Assembly: GCA_965153355.1 (NCBI GenBank)
Contig: OZ231126.1
Location: forward strand, 102,052,001-102,116,000
Source of the DNA: Flaccisagitta enflata
Taxonomy: Eukaryota; Chaetognatha; Sagittoidea; Aphragmophora
Direction of reading: 5' to 3'
DNA length: 64,000 bases
The translations under genes and the position numbers were made by a program. How positions within the stretch are numbered: position 1 is the first letter of the stretch; each line of letters opens with the position of its first letter. The notes beneath the pieces were generated by a model. It had not been told where the DNA came from and did not search any database. It was given only the letters and a program-made list of their open reading frames with translations. Positions 62,528-64,000 of this stretch are shown here, in pieces.

Positions 62528-64000
62528 TCTTCTTGCTCTGGTAGAGATCCTTTCTCATCTGAAGCTGAGAAAGCATTTATCGTCAGTAGTTTCTCTGGAG
62601 AAACATTGGACACTGCACTTACGGCCGCAATGTCCACATTCAAAGTCTTTTCTTTGTTGGGCCAGACTGGAGGCCAGAATTCTTCTGGCAGCTTCAGCCA
62701 CACTGGGCCCCAATGGAAGAATTCCCACTTTGCCATATCTGCTTTCTCGGCATGGAGTCCATGTGAGCAGATATCGGCAGGGTTTTCTTTAGATGGCACT
62801 TGGCGCCAATCAGCAATGTTAGTCAATTGGCGGATCTTCCGGACTCGAAAGTTTTCGAATGTCCTGAATTTCTTGTCCAGGTCATAAACCCAACTGAGAA
62901 CTGTGACACTGTCAGTGAACATAAAGACGCGTTCAAAGACCTCACCAGATTCTCTCACAATAAAATCTCGGGCTAGCACAGCAACTCTTGCAGCTTTTAG
63001 CTCAAGTCGAGGGATTGAATCTTCATGGTCCTCCTGGTTTTCTAGGATCCTTTTGTGCATGTCAGAGGGTACAACATGGGCCTTTGAGAAGACAAAGAAA
63101 ACATATGCTCTTTCACTGTCCTTAAGGTAACGTCGGACATAAGCGACCATGCCATAACCTTCATGACTGGCATCACAGAAAATCACCAGGTCTGTGAGAC
63201 AGTCTTCAAGACCAAGAATGGCAGTCCATCTTGGTATCATAATGCCTTTCAGTCCTTGAAAGGAGTTTAACCATCTCTGTACTTGATTTTGGAGATCAAC
63301 AGACATGACTTCGTTCCAATCGTGCTGTCTATCAGCTATCTGAAAGAGAATTCTTCCTTTAAGAACAAAAGGTTTCAGCATTCCAATGGGGTCATAGACA
63401 CTTGCAACTATTCTCAAAAGGTCCCTTTTGGTCTTGACCACCCCAAACGGTTTGTCAGAAACCTTCACAAAGAGTGCATCTTTCTCTTTGTCATAGCCCA
63501 GTCCCAATACCTTGGTAGTGGGTGACGTGGGTTGATCTGGTTTCAGAAACTTCTTTGTTTCTGCACCTAATTTGTGATCTTGGAATGCCGTTTTGATATC
63601 GGAAGCCAATGTTGATTGATCATCAGAGGGGATGTCTTCTTCATTGAGTTCAAAAGAATCAATTTCCTCAGTTGATTCTTCAGGTTGAGGACTTTCATCC
63701 ATCAACACTTCAGGGTGAGATGAATCCCACTTTGTGAGACAGAAACCTCCCTCTGCCAGGGCGGCAGTGATTTTCTGTCTCATCTCCCTCGCTTTCTCCA
63801 CCGATGGAAAGCTAGAGAGATAGTCATCCACATAGAATGACAGCACAATCTGCCAGAAAACTTCTTCACCATACTTCTCGCGGATTTGCTGAGCATGGTA
63901 CTTCAAAGTGAAGTTTGCAACTGGTGGCGAGCTTGATGCACCAAAAATGTGCACTAAACTCTCTATGGAGTCAATTTCCTTCATTGATTCATCTTTGAAA
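62485..64000 (-). CDS. BEL/Pao pol, end of reverse transcriptase and RNase H (5' partial)
   Basis: The frame is open across the right window edge. It contains the RT motif VHIFGASSSPPVANFTL, the catalytic YVDD (SFYVDDYLSSF), the thumb region with GLGYDKEKDALFV and YDPIGMLKPFVLKGR, both typical of BEL/Pao, then RNase H with D residues in VIFCDASHEGYG and FMFTDSVTVLSW, and the PSKENPADICSHG motif. The frame ends with a stop 43 bases into the next frame. The overlap at 62485-62527 marks a one-base shift in what should be one polyprotein, which makes this copy a likely pseudogene. Confidence 0.92.
   Translation of the reverse strand, partial: FKDESMKEIDSIESLVHIFGASSSPPVANFTLKYHAQQIREKYGEEVFWQIVLSFYVDDYLSSFPSVEKAREMRQKITAALAEGGFCLTKWDSSHPEVLMDESPQPEESTEEIDSFELNEEDIPSDDQSTLASDIKTAFQDHKLGAETKKFLKPDQPTSPTTKVLGLGYDKEKDALFVKVSDKPFGVVKTKRDLLRIVASVYDPIGMLKPFVLKGRILFQIADRQHDWNEVMSVDLQNQVQRWLNSFQGLKGIMIPRWTAILGLEDCLTDLVIFCDASHEGYGMVAYVRRYLKDSERAYVFFVFSKAHVVPSDMHKRILENQEDHEDSIPRLELKAARVAVLARDFIVRESGEVFERVFMFTDSVTVLSWVYDLDKKFRTFENFRVRKIRQLTNIADWRQVPSKENPADICSHGLHAEKADMAKWEFFHWGPVWLKLPEEFWPPVWPNKEKTLNVDIAAVSAVSNVSPEKLLTINAFSASDEKGSLPEQEDWQRNVRPGHGKSN

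Larger units (their letters stand above)
60980..64000 (-). mobile_element. BEL/Pao LTR retrotransposon, 3' portion of pol
   Basis: Continuous minus-strand pol sequence from the window edge to 60980: end of reverse transcriptase, RNase H, integrase and DUF5641-like tail in the order typical of BEL/Pao. One frame change near 62515. Gag, protease and most of RT lie outside the window. Confidence 0.93.

Overview
The window is animal (metazoan) nuclear DNA. It has GT-AG introns, a tRNA-Ile(UAU) gene with an intron, a BEL/Pao retrotransposon, a Polinton/Maverick (adintovirus-like) element, and very dense microsatellites of (GA)n, (GAT)n, (GAA)n, (AGTC)n and others. I cannot name the species. The microsatellite load would fit an aquatic invertebrate such as a crustacean or mollusc, but that is a guess. 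No clear ordinary host gene is visible apart from the tRNA and, possibly, a deoxynucleoside kinase fragment at the left edge.

Layout. (1) 1-0.4 kb: 3' part of a deoxynucleoside kinase gene on +. (2) 2.35-25.9 kb: a Polinton/Maverick, all genes on the minus strand. In order of increasing coordinate these are a small membrane protein, the major capsid protein (five exons), a lysine-rich protein, the minor capsid (penton) protein, the retroviral-type integrase, a proline-rich protein, a small protein, a repeat-filled gap, the FtsK/HerA-type packaging ATPase (four exons), an acidic protein, the protein-primed family B DNA polymerase (at least seven exons), and an unrecognised two-exon gene. I find no adenain-type protease. 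The element has been invaded by foldback elements, a 575-bp duplicated repeat and microsatellites, mostly in introns. (3) 25.9-30.1 kb: AT-rich DNA without genes. (4) 30.1-32.0 kb: diverged tandem units of about 380 bp, most with an ATGCAAAT octamer. (5) 32.0-43.2 kb: on minus, an Env-like fusion glycoprotein gene, a small ORF and a retroelement integrase gene. Between and around them on plus are two spliced genes (A and B) for unrecognised membrane proteins. This is the most puzzling block. (6) 43.2-51.5 kb: minisatellites and long inverted-repeat (foldback) elements with shared terminal modules. (7) 51.6-55.3 kb: a long low-complexity ORF of unknown function with an N-terminal ordered domain. 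(8) 55.5-60.2 kb: noncoding repeats. (9) 60.2-64 kb: 3' part of a BEL/Pao retrotransposon on minus (RT end, RNase H, integrase) with one frame break, running off the right edge.

How the parts relate. The Polinton genes form a virion-plus-replication set: capsid proteins and ATPase for particle assembly and packaging, PolB for protein-primed replication, integrase for insertion. In the structural block two gene pairs overlap by exactly ATGA, which suggests stop-start translation from a shared transcript. In the 31-43 kb block integrase and Env lie on one strand in retroviral order, while the spliced membrane-protein genes lie antisense. They may be one unusual retroelement or unrelated insertions.

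Limits: all homology calls are from motif recognition by eye. Exon borders come from GT/AG sites that keep the reading frame.
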